Shown one piece after another: positions 44,247 through 55,253 of a stretch of 64,000 nt of DNA (position 1 is its first letter; each line of letters starts with the position of its first letter). The stretch is from Anthopleura xanthogrammica. Taxonomy: Eukaryota > Cnidaria > Anthozoa > Actiniaria > Actiniidae. A program made the translations under genes and the position numbers. The DNA lies in assembly GCA_964019055.1 (NCBI GenBank), contig OZ025214.1, positions 12,347,163-12,411,162 on the forward strand, given 5' to 3'. A model generated the notes under the pieces. It was not told where the DNA came from. It did no database searches and saw only the letters and a list, made by a program, of their open reading frames with translations.

Positions 44247-45091
44247 ATGGCACAGTTGAATAATGATGAACATTATTTTTCAACTCCTCAACACTTCAGT
44301 GATTTGGTACTCGTCGTCGAAAACACCAAGTTTTACGTCCATAAATGCATTCTTTCGAGGTCTTCTCCGTGTTTGAAAAAATGCTAACGTCAGACTTCAG
44401 CGAAAAAAACGCCGACCAAATAGATTTACCAAGCCAGAGAAGAGAGGAATTTGGTGTTTTTCTAAAAGTCATTTACTTGGATATAATTCCCCAAGAAAAG
44501 CAAATCAATGGTAGGTGTTGGATAACAGTGATTAAGGTCGATATAATAAACATTATGAACGTTACTACGACAAAAAAAAATATTTCTTTACACTTCATAG
44601 AACATCAATTTTTGACCTCTAATTAATTTTAAATATTAAATTTTTAAAATCTGGAAATTTGAGATCCGAGGATCAAATCTTCTTCTTTCTAACTGATGTC
44701 TAATACCTTTGCAGACAAAAACTATAAATTTCTCCTCGAACTTGCCGACGAATACCAAGTGCGTAAAGTCAAACATATGTGCTGCAAGTTTCTAATCTCA
44801 AACGTTCAAGAATCCAACTGTCTTGGAATTTGTAAACTAGCGGAAGAATACAATCTTGAAGATGTCATGGAAAAGTGTGTCGAAGTGGCATCTCTCAAAT
44901 TGTGCCGTGTATTAGAAAGTTCTGAGGAATTTCTTGGATTAAATACTGAAAGTAAGCTGAGGGTATATGCCAAAAGAGCCAAATATTTTGATGAAAATTT
45001 ACCGCCCAAGTACTTTACACAGTGCCGGGAACGTCATGAAGATCAGGTGCCTGCCATGACACTATCGGATTTGAGAGAAGCATTTGGATAA
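44247..45091 (+). pseudogene. BTB array unit 1: frameshifted BTB gene
   Basis: Exon 1 is 44247-44510 (donor GTAGGT) and exon 2 is 44715-45091. Exon 1 begins MAQLNNDEHYFSTPQHFSD and carries the BTB core (DLVLVVENTKFYVHKCILS). At about 44367 the sequence reads TCTCCGTGTTTG where paralogs have TCTCCCGTGTTTG: one C is missing. The frame shift leads to a TAA at 44385-44387, after 46 codons. Exon 2 is open and encodes the rest of the BTB fold and a BACK-like start (LADEYQVRKVKHMCCKFLIS, CLGICKLAEEYNLEDVMEKC), ending in its own tail (PPKYFTQCRERHED ... LSDLREAFG). A methionine-to-arginine change (TCGAGG for TCGATG) precedes the lesion. A recent pseudogene or an assembly base error are both possible. 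Confidence 0.7.
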
Positions 45092-46501
45092 ACTGTAAGA
45101 CAAGCTATTTATAAAAAGCAACGTTACAAAATACTTCGATCCTTCCACTTTCAAAGGACACAAAATTTCATTTATTCAATTAAAGTCAACACATAGAAGC
45201 TTGTCGGTGTAGCTGTAAGTCTTATTACCTACAGTGGGTCTATAAAGAAATCTTTCGTTTATTTAAATTGAATTTCATAGTGTGGACTTTTTGGCATGGC
45301 ATCCACGGAAAGTCTTACAGGACAAAACAAAGCAAGACTTTTGGAGCAATGTTCAAGGAAGTACTTTATGATTTGGAACGTATGAAATTACTACAAAAAG
45401 ACACTTTTGCCGGCTTTTGTTTCTTTGTTTAATTATGTAGCAATGATTCGTCCATTTGTTTAAAGATACTAAAAGAATAACAGTAGATTTCTAGTTGAAA
45501 TATAAGCTAAACATGCAGCTACTGCAAAGTTATCTTGCAATGCACCTTTGACTTGAAGGGACGCCTAGAATTATTTGAATTCCACTTGTATTATCAGACA
45601 GAAATTCGGTATTGATTTTATACTTTTATTGCTTATTACGCTAGACGAGCGCTGACTCGCGATAATAATTTTAAAAACAATTCTTATCTTAACGGCCATA
45701 CGTTAGTCTTGTGATGTTATACGTGTCCTGTTGTGAGCTTGAACTACCTTAAACTTAGTCAACTCTCTGTTCATGTCCCGACAAGTCAGCTACGGGTATT
45801 AACACGAAATCTTTCCAGGGTTATTATTACGGTTAAAACGAGCTGTATTCCTTGCACCATCTCGTTTACCAGTTCATTATTACCAACTCTCTTACTATTC
45901 TTGTGACGGAATAAAAATTTGAACTAGAAATCCTGGTATTTATTAGTGATAAAATAAAGCCAGCATACAAACGGACTACTGAGGCATACGATAACGGCAG
46001 GGCATTGATGAAAACATGAATTTATGATGAGGGGAACCACCGCTTCAGTAAATGGTAACGTCAGTGGATGGAATATTTTCAAAGCTTTACTGAATAAATC
46101 CAAAAGCCACTTGCAATTTGTCTACTCATAACTATTGAAAGACACGACTTCTCGAAAGCAGTTTCAACCGATAGTCGGCGAACCCTGCCAGTTAGCTATG
46201 CATTATCGCTTACGATTTGTATTTTCACTGTTACAGGTCAAAATTGCAATATCTATGGAGTGATAGTTGATTGATAGCAACGAAAACCCAAATTCACACC
46301 GACCTCTCTCATACCCCCCACGAATCGGTAGGTTGCAAAACGAAATTAGACTTTTGATAAAGTCTCTTTGGTAAATCTTCAAAACTTTATTTCTTTATTC
46401 TCAAATTATACTGTTCTTTTGCGTTTGAATGAGGGCGGTAAATATTTCATTTGAAATTTGTGCCTTTTACGAAGGACTGTACTTTCAATATTTCGAATGC
46501 G
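45092..46501. other. Spacer between BTB units 1 and 2
   Basis: No gene. The block from 45675 onward begins the 5 kb duplicated segment. The conserved spacer phrase CTATTGAAAGACACGACTTC is at about 46130, preceded by GAGGGGAACCACCGCTTCAG. Both recur in every later spacer and could mark an unrecognised noncoding exon or simply shared descent. Confidence 0.5.
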
Positions 46502-46720
46502 TTCCTGGAAATATTTTGAATTTCTTGGAACTCAATATAATAAAAATCTGTTTATTTTTAAATAAACCATTTTTTAACCAAATTTTCAACCTGATTTGAA
46601 TTTATATTCTATTGAAGTGAAACTAGATTCTCCATCTTAGAAAAGACTTGATATATTAAAATATTTCTGCAGTTAACTAACATACTTCATGCTGTTAAAT
46701 TTGGTTTTAGATATGCAAAT
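46502..46720 (+). promoter_or_regulatory. BTB unit 2 putative promoter
   Basis: TTCCTGGAA (46502-46510) and TTCTTGGAA (46522-46530) form a tandem TTCN3GAA pair. ATGCAAAT is at 46713-46720, 110 bp before the ATG, in the context TTTTAGATATGCAAATGACG. Confidence 0.5.
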
Positions 46721-46829
46721 GACGGTTTTTATTGATGTTTTGTCGCTGTAAGTGGCTGAGGTTGCCAGACGTTTTCAGCAGTTTTCAATTTCATGTGTTT
46801 CTCGTTCCTACTCAACAAGAGCGAAAAAG

Positions 46830-47631
46830 ATGGCACAGTTGAATAATGATGAAGATTATGACTTTTCAACTCCTCAACACTTCAGTGATTTGGTTCTCGT
46901 CGTCGAAAACACCAAGTTTAACGTCCACAAATGCATTCTTTCGATGTCTTCTCCCAAGTTTGAAGAAATGATTGCGTCAGATGGCAACCAAATAGTCTTA
47001 TCAAGCCAGCGAAAAGAGGAATTTGCTGCTTTCCTAAGAGTTATCTACTCGGACGTAATTTCCCAAAGAAATCAAATATATGGTAGGTGTTGGGTAAAGA
47101 GTTAGTAGTTAGACTTGAAACATCAATATTTGATACACTTTGTAATTTTCCAATCAATGTTCAATCTGGGATGAGGTTTGCAATCTATAATTGGGTACCT
47201 GTTGAGGAAAAGAATTCGCCAACATCTTTTAACAGTTTCAAAAATCTTCTTTCTAACTCATGTCTAATACCTTTGCAGACATAAACACAAAGTTTCTCCT
47301 TAAACTTGCCGACGAATACCAAGTCGTTAAAGTCAAACATCTGTGCTGCAAGTTTTTATTCTCGAGCGTTAAAGAATCCAACTGTCTTGGAATTTATAAA
47401 CTAGCGGAAGAATACAATCTTGAAGATGTCATGGAAAAGTGTGCCGAAGTGGCATCTCTCAAACCGTGCCGTGTATTAGAAAGTTCTGAGGAATTTCTTG
47501 GATTAAATACCGAAAGTAAGCTGAGGGTATATGCCAAAAGAGCCAAATATTTTGATGAAAATGTAAAGGACAAGTGGGTAGTTCCGCCGCCAGCCATTTC
47601 ACCATCATCTATTAGGGAATCACTTAGATAA
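46830..47631 (+). CDS. BTB array unit 2: small BTB-domain protein, intact
   Basis: Exon 1 is 46830-47082 (donor GTAGGT) and exon 2 is 47279-47631 (acceptor CTTTGCAG). Together they encode 201 aa with a phase 1 intron. Residues about 15-130 are the BTB/POZ fold: SDLVLVVENTKFNVHKCILS, then SPKFEEMIASDGNQIVL, then EEFAAFLRVIYSDVI, then LADEYQVVKVKHLCCKFLFS. A short BACK/3-box-like start follows (CLGIYKLAEEYNLEDVMEKC). The tail is VKDKWVVPPPAISPSSIRES. The closest known architecture is the BTB of MATH-BTB (BATH/SPOP-like) cullin-3 adaptors, but no MATH domain or other substrate domain is attached. The protein may therefore act as a dimerising or dominant-interfering partner (inference). The frame is also open upstream of the ATG without another ATG. 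Confidence 0.8.
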
Positions 47632-49101
47632 ACTGCTACGTTACAAAACACTTTAATTCTTTCACTTTAAAAGGACACCAGATTAAAGTCACTACATTAA
47701 AACTTACCCAATGTAGCTGTAAGTTTTATTACATATAGTGTGTCTATAAAGAGGTATTTTCTGTATTTAAATTGAATTTTATATTGTATACTTTTCTCAG
47801 CATCCGTCATTTGCAAGAGAAGAATCAGCGAGCCCAATAGAGGCATGTTCGATTAATGAAGTACTTTATGATGTGGAAGATGTAAAATTATACGGCAGTG
47901 TTTACCCAAATAAATTGCACTTTTGGAAGCTTTTGTTTCTTAGTTCTAATATGTTGCAATGAATCTTCAAAAATGATTATTTTGTTGTCAGAAATGATTC
48001 CAACTCAAGTTAGATACATTTTAAGCATTAATTTAGCCATAATGCAATTTTATCACATGCTTAATACTTTAATATTAAAAAATACTAAAAGAATATATGT
48101 TGGTAGATTTGTAGTTTAAAGATATTACAGCTATTGCAGAATTATCTTATAATGAACCTTTGACTTGAAGGGACGACTAGAATTATTTGAATTCAACTTG
48201 TGTTTACGAGACAGAAATTCGGCATATTTAATTAAGATGATTCTTTTATTATTTATTACGCAAGACGAGCGCTAACTCGGCGAATATCAAAAATATTGTT
48301 CACAAACCCGCAATAATTATCAAAGCAAATCTTATCCTGAAGGTCATAAGCTAGTTTTATGATGCTCCTACGTGTCCTACTCTGAAGTTGAACTACCTCA
48401 GTTTAACTTAGGCTACCCTGTTCATGTCCCAACTGGTTAGCTACGTGTATTAACAAACCATTCCGGGGTTATGCGGTTAAAATGAGCTCCATCCCTTGCA
48501 CCAGGTTTGCACCATCTCGTTTACCAGTTCATTATTACCAACTTTCTTACCATTCATCTTATGAGTCAATAAACATTTAAAGAAGAAAGTCTAATATTTA
48601 TTAGTGATAAAATAAAGCCACCTTGCAAACGGCCCCTGAGGCATACGATGACGGTCGGGCAGTCATGGAAACATGAATTGATGATGAGGGGAACCACCGC
48701 TCCAGTGAATGGTGACAGATGGAATATTTTCAAAGTTCTACTAAATAAATCAAAAAAGGAATTGCAATTTGTAATCACTATTGAAAGACACGGGTTCTCA
48801 GAAGCTTTGCGTCAACTTTATGCGGCGAACGCTGCTATTTAGCCCCTATGCAGTCAAAACTGCAATATCTATATGGAATATTTAATTAGACAGCAAGGAA
48901 AATCCAAATTCCAATTTTCAAAACTATTTTCTTTATTGACATTTCTACAGTTCTGCAGCATGAGAATGCGCATCTAGCTAACCTTTGATACAAGACTTTC
49001 AGTATTGATTCTATCTAAAGTCAATAACAACATTTTGTTTTACTGAAACATTTCTGACATTTTTCTCGCTCAGTATCAAATTTTTGGGAGGTTATAATCA
49101 G
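47632..49101. other. Spacer between BTB units 2 and 3
   Basis: No gene. It carries GAGGGGAACCACCGCTCCAG (about 48688) and the conserved phrase TATTGAAAGACACGGGTTCT (about 48779). A near-identical spacer is at 52654-54119. Small open frames inside are AT-rich and unrelated to any domain. Confidence 0.5.
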
Positions 49102-49338
49102 TTCCTGGAAATATTTTGGATTCGTGGAACTCAAAGGAATTGTAGTCAAATATATTAATCAAATCGATGTGATTATCTTTGAATAAGCCATGTTTTGAAC
49201 AAATATTTACTGACCTGATTCGACTTGAATTCATTAGTGTACATTGCTGGACTTTCTATTTCTTAGAAAACCCCTATTTATAAATATTTCTCCAGTTAAA
49301 AAATGTAATGCTGTTAACTATTGTGTTTATATGCAAAT
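49102..49338 (+). promoter_or_regulatory. BTB unit 3 putative promoter
   Basis: TTCCTGGAA (49102-49110) and TTCGTGGAA (49121-49129), then ATGCAAAT at 49331-49338, 99 bp before the ATG. Confidence 0.45.
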
Positions 49339-49436
49339 GAAAGATTTTATTGATTTTTCTCTTTGAGGTCACTAAAAGTTATCAGCAGTTTTCAATTTCA
49401 TGTGTTTCTCGTTCCTACTCAACTAGATCAAAAAAG

Positions 49437-50227
49437 ATGGCACAGTTGAATAATGATGAAGATTATGACTTTTCAATCTCTCAACACTTCAGTGATTTGG
49501 TTCTCGTCGTCGAAAACACCAAGTTTAACGTCCATAAATGCATTCTTTCGATGTCTTCTCCCAAGTTTAAAGAAATGATTGCGTCAGATGACAACCAGAC
49601 AGTCTTATCAAGCCAGCGAAAAGAGGAATTTCGAGTTTTTCTAAAAGTCATTTACTTGGATATAATTTCCCAAGAAAAGCAAATCAATGGTAGGTGTTGA
49701 GTAACAGTGATTAAGGTCGAAATAAAACATTATAAACGTTACCACGACACACAAAAAAAATATTTCTTTACACTTCATAAAACATCAACTTTTGACACTA
49801 ATTAATTTTAAATATTAAATTTTAAAAATTTGGAAATTTGAGATTCGAGGATCAAATTTTCTTATTTCTAACTAATATCTTATACCTTTGCAGATGAAAA
49901 CTATAAATTTCTTCTCAAACTTGCCGACGAATACCAAGTTTGTAAAGTCAAACATCTGTGCTGCAAGTTTCTAATCTCAAACGTTAAAGACTCAAATTGT
50001 CTTGGGATTTGTAAAGTAGCGGAAACTACAATCTTGAAGAAGTCATGGAAAAGTGTGTCGAAGTGGCATCTCGTATACCGGACAGTGTTTTACAAAGTTC
50101 TGAGGAATTTCTTGGATTAAAAGACGAAAGTAAGCAGAGGATAACTGACAAAAGGGCCAAATATTTTAAAGAAATATTAGACACCAAGTACATTATACCA
50201 TCTTCTATTAGAGAATCACTTAGATAA
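49437..50227 (+). pseudogene. BTB array unit 3: mosaic BTB gene with a frameshift in exon 2
   Basis: Exon 1 is 49437-49689 and exon 2 starts at 49894. In exon 2 paralogs read GCGGAAAACTACAATC, while here it reads GCGGAAACTACAATC (about 50020-50033), a one-base loss. The shifted frame ends at TAA 50118-50120; the unshifted frame would end at 50227. Exon 1 is a mosaic. Its start (DFSISQHFSD) and end (RVFLKVIYLDIISQEKQI) match unit 5, but its middle (KFNVHKCILSMSSPKFKEM, then SDDNQTVLSSQRKEEF) matches units 2 and 4. The expected intact tail would be KEILDTKYIIPSSIRES. Confidence 0.75.
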
Positions 50228-51507
50228 ACTGTAAAGCAAGCAATGAAAATGCCACGTTGCGAAATACCGCTTTAATTCTTCCACTTTCAAAGGACACAAA
50301 ATTCTATTCCTCCAAAATCACCACACTTATAGCTTCTCCAATGTAGCTGTAAGTCGTATTACCTACATTGTGTCTATAACGAGTCCTTTCTTGATTTTAT
50401 GGTGCATACTTTTCTCAGCATCTGTGATTTGGAAGAGAAGAATCACCGAGGCTACCTAATGGAGGGATGTGATTTTATGATTTGGAACGTGTAAAATTAC
50501 ACAATAATGTTTTACCAAACTTGTAAACCAAATCTGTAAATGCATATACAGTCATTGTCAAAAAGGTTGTCTTGTGAAAAAAGACTTAAAGACCAAAAGA
50601 AGTATCACGTGATGATTTGTTTATTTGTTTTAAACGATATCAATTTCTGTTTCAAACTCTATAATGAGTAACAATGAAAAGAAAACAATTCTTATCTTAA
50701 CGGTCAGTACGTTAGTCTTGTGATGTTATACGTGTCCTGTTGTGAGCTTGATCTACCTTAAACTTAGTCAACTCTCTTCTCATGTCCCGACAAGTCAGCT
50801 ACGGGTATTAATAAATCTTTCCAGGGTTATTATTACGGTTAAAACGAGCTGTATTCCTTGCACCATCTCGTTTACCAGTTCATTATTACCAACTCTCTTA
50901 CTATTCTTGTGACGGAATAAAAATTTGAACTAGAAATCCTGGTATTTATTAGTGATAAAATAAAGCCAGCATACAAACGGACTACTGAGGCATACGATAA
51001 CGGCAGGGCATTGATGAAAACATGAATTTATGATGAGGGGAACCACCGCTTCAGTAAATGGTAACGTCAGTGGATGGAATATTTTCAAAGCTTTACTGAA
51101 TAAATCCAAAAGCCACTTGCAATTTGTCTACTCATAACTATTGAAAGACACGACTTCTCGAAAGCAGTTTCAACCGATAGTCGGCGAACCCTGCCAGTTA
51201 GCTATGCATTATCGCTTACGATTTGTATTTTCACTGTTACAGGTCAAAATTGCAATATCTATGGAGTGATAGTTGATTGATAGCAACGAAAACCCAAATT
51301 CACACCGACCTCTCTCATACCCCCCACGAATCGGTAGGTTGCAAAACGAAATTAGACTTTTGATAAAGTCTCTTTGGTAAATCTTCAAAACTTTATTTCT
51401 TTATTCTCAAATTATACTGTTCTTTTGCGTTTGAATGAGGGCGGTAAATATTTCATTTGAAATTTGTGCCTTTTACGAAGGACTGTACTTTCAATATTTC
51501 GAATGCG
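50228..51507. other. Spacer between BTB units 3 and 4
   Basis: No gene. It crosses the boundary of the 5 kb duplication at 50692. The part 50692-51507 reads almost identical to 45675-46501. The conserved phrase TATTGAAAGACACGACTTCT is at about 51138. Confidence 0.5.
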
Positions 51508-51725
51508 TTCCTGGAAATATTTTGAATTTCTTGGAACTCAATATAATGAAATCTGTTTATTTTTAAATAAACCATTTTTTAACCAAATTTTCAACCTGAT
51601 TTGAATTTATATTCTATTGAAGTGAAACTAGATTCTCCATCTTAGAAAAGACTTGATATATTAAAATATTTCTGCAGTTAACTGACATATTTCATGCTGT
51701 TAAATTTGGTTTTAGATATGCAAAT
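51508..51725 (+). promoter_or_regulatory. BTB unit 4 putative promoter
   Basis: TTCCTGGAA (51508-51516) and TTCTTGGAA (51528-51536), then ATGCAAAT at 51718-51725, 110 bp before the ATG, the same layout as unit 2. Confidence 0.5.
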
Positions 51726-51834
51726 GACGGTTTTTATTGATGTTTTGTCGCTGTAAGTGGCTGAGGTTGCCAGAAGTTATAACCAGTTTTCAATTTCATG
51801 TGTTTCTCGTTCCTACTTCACAAGAGCAAAAAAA

Positions 51835-52653
51835 ATGGCACAGTTGAATAATGATGAAGATTATGACTTTTCAACTCCTCAACACTTCAGTGATTTGGTG
51901 CTCGTCGTCGAAAACACCAACTTTAACGTCCATAAATGCATTCTTTCGATGTCTTCTCCCAAGTTTGAAGAAATGATTGCGTCAGAAGGCAACCAAATAG
52001 TCTTATCAAGCCAGCGAAAAGAGGAATTTGCTGCTTTCCTAAGAGTTATCTACTCGGACGTAATTTCCCAAGGAAATCAAATTAATGGTAGGTGTTGGGT
52101 AAAGAGTTAGTAAGGTGGGGGGAAAATAGTTGCGTTACATGTAAAAGAAAACATCAACTTTTGATACACTTTGTAATTTTGCAACTGGGATAGGTTTGTG
52201 GTCTATAATTGGGTACCTGCATGTTGAGGAAAAGAATTCGCCAACATCTTTTAACAGTTTCAAAAATCTTCTTTCTAACTCATGTCTAATACCTTTGCAG
52301 ACATAAACACAAAGTTTCTCCTTAAACTTGCCGACAAATACCAAGTCGTTAAAGTCAAACATCTGTGCTGCAAGTTTTTATTCTCGAGGGTTAAAGAATC
52401 CAATTGTCTTGGAATTTATAAACTAGCGGAAGAATACAATCTTGAAGGTGTCATGGAAAAGTGTGCCGAAGTGGCATCTTTCAAACCGTGCCGTGTATTA
52501 GAAAGTTCTGAGGAATTTCTTGGATTAAATACCAAAAGTAGGATGAGGGTATATGCCAAAAGAGCCAAATATTTTGATGAAAATGTAAAGGACAAGTGGG
52601 TAGTTCCGCCGCCAGCCATTTCACCATCATCCATTAGGGAATCACTTAGATAA
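51835..52653 (+). CDS. BTB array unit 4: small BTB-domain protein, intact
   Basis: Exon 1 is 51835-52087 and exon 2 is 52301-52653; they encode 201 aa. It is the duplicate of unit 2 and differs at a few residues, for example ENTNFNVHK for ENTKFNVHK, SEGNQIVL for SDGNQIVL, LADKYQVV for LADEYQVV, and NTKSRMRVYA for NTESKLRVYA. The intron is somewhat longer and contains AAGGTGGGGGGAAAATAG, a phrase shared with unit 7 but not unit 2, which points to exchange between units. The tail is VKDKWVVPPPAISPSSIRES. All residues of the BTB core are kept, so it is probably functional. Confidence 0.8.
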
Positions 52654-54119
52654 ACTGCTACGTTGCAAAACACTTTTATTCTTCCACTTTAAAAGGACAC
52701 AAAATTAAAGTCACTACATTAAAACTTACCCAATGTAGCTGTAAGTTGTATTACAAATAGTGTCTATAAAGAGGTATTTTCTGTATTTAAAATGAATTTT
52801 ATAGTGTATACTTTTCTCAGCATCCGTCATTTGCAAGAGAAGAATCAGCGAACCCAATAGAGGCATGTTCGATTAATGAAGAACTTTATGATGTGGAAGA
52901 TGTAAAATTACACGGTAATGTTTACCCAAATAAATTACACTTTTGGAAGCTTTTGTTTCTTAGTTCTAATATGTTGCAATGAATCTTCAAAAATGAATTT
53001 TTTGTTGTCAGAAATGATTCCAACTCAAGTTAGTTACATTTTAAGCATTAATTTAGCTATAATGCAATTTTATCACATGTTTAATACTTTAATATTAAAA
53101 AATACTAAAAGAATATATGTTGGTAGATTTGTAGTTTAAAGATATTACAGCTATTGCAGAATTATCTTATAATGAACCTTTGACTTGAAGGAACGACTAG
53201 AATTATTTGAATTCAACTTGTGTTTACGAGACAGAAATCCGGCATATTTAATTAAATGATTCTTTAATTATTTATTACGCAAGACGAGCGCTAACTCGGC
53301 GAATATCAAAAATATTGTTCACAAACCCGCAATAATTATAAAGGCAAATCTTATCCTGAAGGTCATAAGCTAGTTTTATGATGCTCGTACGTGTCCTACT
53401 CTGAAGTTGAACTACCTCAGTTTAACTTAGGCTACCCTGTTCATGTCCAAACTGGTTAGCTACGTGTATTAACAAACCATTCCGGGGTTATGCGGTTAAA
53501 ATGAGCTCCATCCCTTGCACCAGGTTTGCACCATCTCGTTTACCAGTTCATTATTACCAACTTTCTTACTATTCATCTTATGAGTCAATAAACATTTAAA
53601 GAAGAAAGTCTAATATTTATTAGTGATTAAAACAAGCCAGCTTGCAAACGGCCCCTGAGGCATACGATGACGGTCGGGCAGTTATGAAAACATGAATTGA
53701 TGATGAGGGGAACCACCGCTCCAGTGAATGGTGACAGATGGAATATTTTCAAAGTTCTACTAAATAAATCAAAAAAGGAATTGCAATTTGTAATCACTAT
53801 TGAAAGACACGGGTTCTCAGAAGCTTTGAGTCAACTTTATGCGGCGAACGCTGCTATTTAGCCCCCATGCAGTCAAAACTGCAATATCTATATGGAATAT
53901 TTAATTAGACAGCAAGGAAAATCCAAATTCCAATTTTCAAAACTATTTTCTTTATTGACATTTCTACTGTTCTGCAGCATGAGAATGCGCATCTAGCTAA
54001 CCTTTGATACAAGACTTTCAGTATTGATTCTATCTGAAGTCAATAACAACATTTTGTTTTACTGAAACATTTCTGACATTTTTCTCGCTCATTATCAAAT
54101 TTTGGAAGGTTATAATCAG
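52654..54119. other. Spacer between BTB units 4 and 5
   Basis: No gene. Near-identical to 47632-49101, including TATTGAAAGACACGGGTTCT at about 53799 and GAGGGGAACCACCGCTCCAG at about 53705. Confidence 0.5.
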
Positions 54120-54356
54120 TTCCTGGAAATATTTTGAATTCGTGGAACTCAAAGGAATTGTAGTCAAATATATTAATCAAATCGATGTGATTATCTTTGA
54201 ATAAGCTATGTTTTGAACAAATATTTACTGACCTGATTCGACTTGAATTCATTAGTGTACATTGCCGGACCTTCTATTTCTTAGAAAACCCCTATTTATA
54301 AACATTTCTCCACTTAAAAAATTTCATGCGGTTAACTATTGTTTTTATATGCAAAT
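54120..54356 (+). promoter_or_regulatory. BTB unit 5 putative promoter
   Basis: TTCCTGGAA (54120-54128) and TTCGTGGAA (54139-54147), then ATGCAAAT at 54349-54356, 102 bp before the ATG. Confidence 0.45.
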
Positions 54357-54457
54357 GAAAGATTTTATTGATTTTTCTCGCTGAGGTCACTAAAAGTTAT
54401 CACCAGTTTTCAATTTCGTGTGACAGTTCTCGTCCCTACTCAACAAGATCAAAAAAG

Positions 54458-55253
54458 ATGGCACAGTTGAATAATGTTGAAGATTATGACTTTACAATCT
54501 CTCAACACTTCAGTGATTTGGTGCTCGTCGTCGAAAACACCAAGTTTTACGTCCATAAATGCATTCTTTCGATGTTTTCTCCCGTGTTTGAAAAAATGCT
54601 AACGTCAGACTTCAGCGAAAAAAACGCCGACCAAATACCTTTACCAAGCCAGAGAAGAGAGGAGTTTCGAGTTTTTCTAAAAGTCATTTACTTGGATATA
54701 ATTCCCCAAGAAAAGCAAATCAATGTTAGGTGTTGGGTAACAGTGACTAAGGTCGAAATAAAAAACATTATGAACGTTACCACCATACAAAAAGATTTCT
54801 TTACACAGAGAACATCAATTTTTGACCTTAATTTTAAATATTAAATTTTACCAATTTGGAAATTTGAGATCCGAGGATCAAATCTTCTTATTTCTAACTA
54901 ATATCTTATATCTTGCAGATGAAAACTATAAATTTCTCCTCAAACTTGCCGACGAATACCAAGTGCGTAAGGTCAAACATTTGTGCTGCAAGTTTCTAAT
55001 CTCAAACGTTAAAGACTCAAATTGTCTTGGGATTTGTAAAGTAGCGGAAAACTACAATCTTGAAGATGTCATGGAAAAGTGTGTCGAAGTGGCATCTTGT
55101 ATACCAGACAGTGTTTTACAAAGTTCTGAGGAATTTCTTGGATTAAAAGACGAAAGTAAGCAGAGGATAACTGACAAAAGGGCCAAATATTTTAAAGAAA
55201 TATTAGACACCAAGTACATTATACCATCTTCTATTAGAGAATCACTTAGATAA
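54458..55253 (+). pseudogene. BTB array unit 5: open exons but lost splice donor
   Basis: Exon 1 would be 54458-54725 and exon 2 is 54919-55253, giving a frame-compatible product of about 200 aa. All other units have CAATG/GTAGGT at the exon 1 end; here it is CAATG/TTAGGT, so the donor GT is TT. Using the GT one base earlier would shift the frame. Without splicing the frame runs on to 54844, giving about 128 aa with only half of the BTB fold. The exon 1 centre is the long type (SPVFEKMLTSDFSEKNADQI). Exon 2 tail is KEILDTKYIIPSSIRES. It could be a new pseudogene or could make a short BTB isoform. Confidence 0.6.

Larger units (their letters stand above)
45675..50691 (+). repeat. Segmental duplication, copy 1 (BTB units 2 and 3)
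   Basis: It starts AAAACAATTCTTATCTTAAC and contains BTB units 2 and 3. The next copy starts with the same sequence at 50692. Large blocks, for example 45700-46540 against 50715-51545, read as almost identical. Confidence 0.85.

Noticed and set aside
47394..47651. Antisense frames in BTB exon 2 (also at 44806-45009, 52416-52673 and 55052-55288)
   Set aside because: They are shadows of the conserved BTB exon 2; the sense frame has splice sites and domain content.
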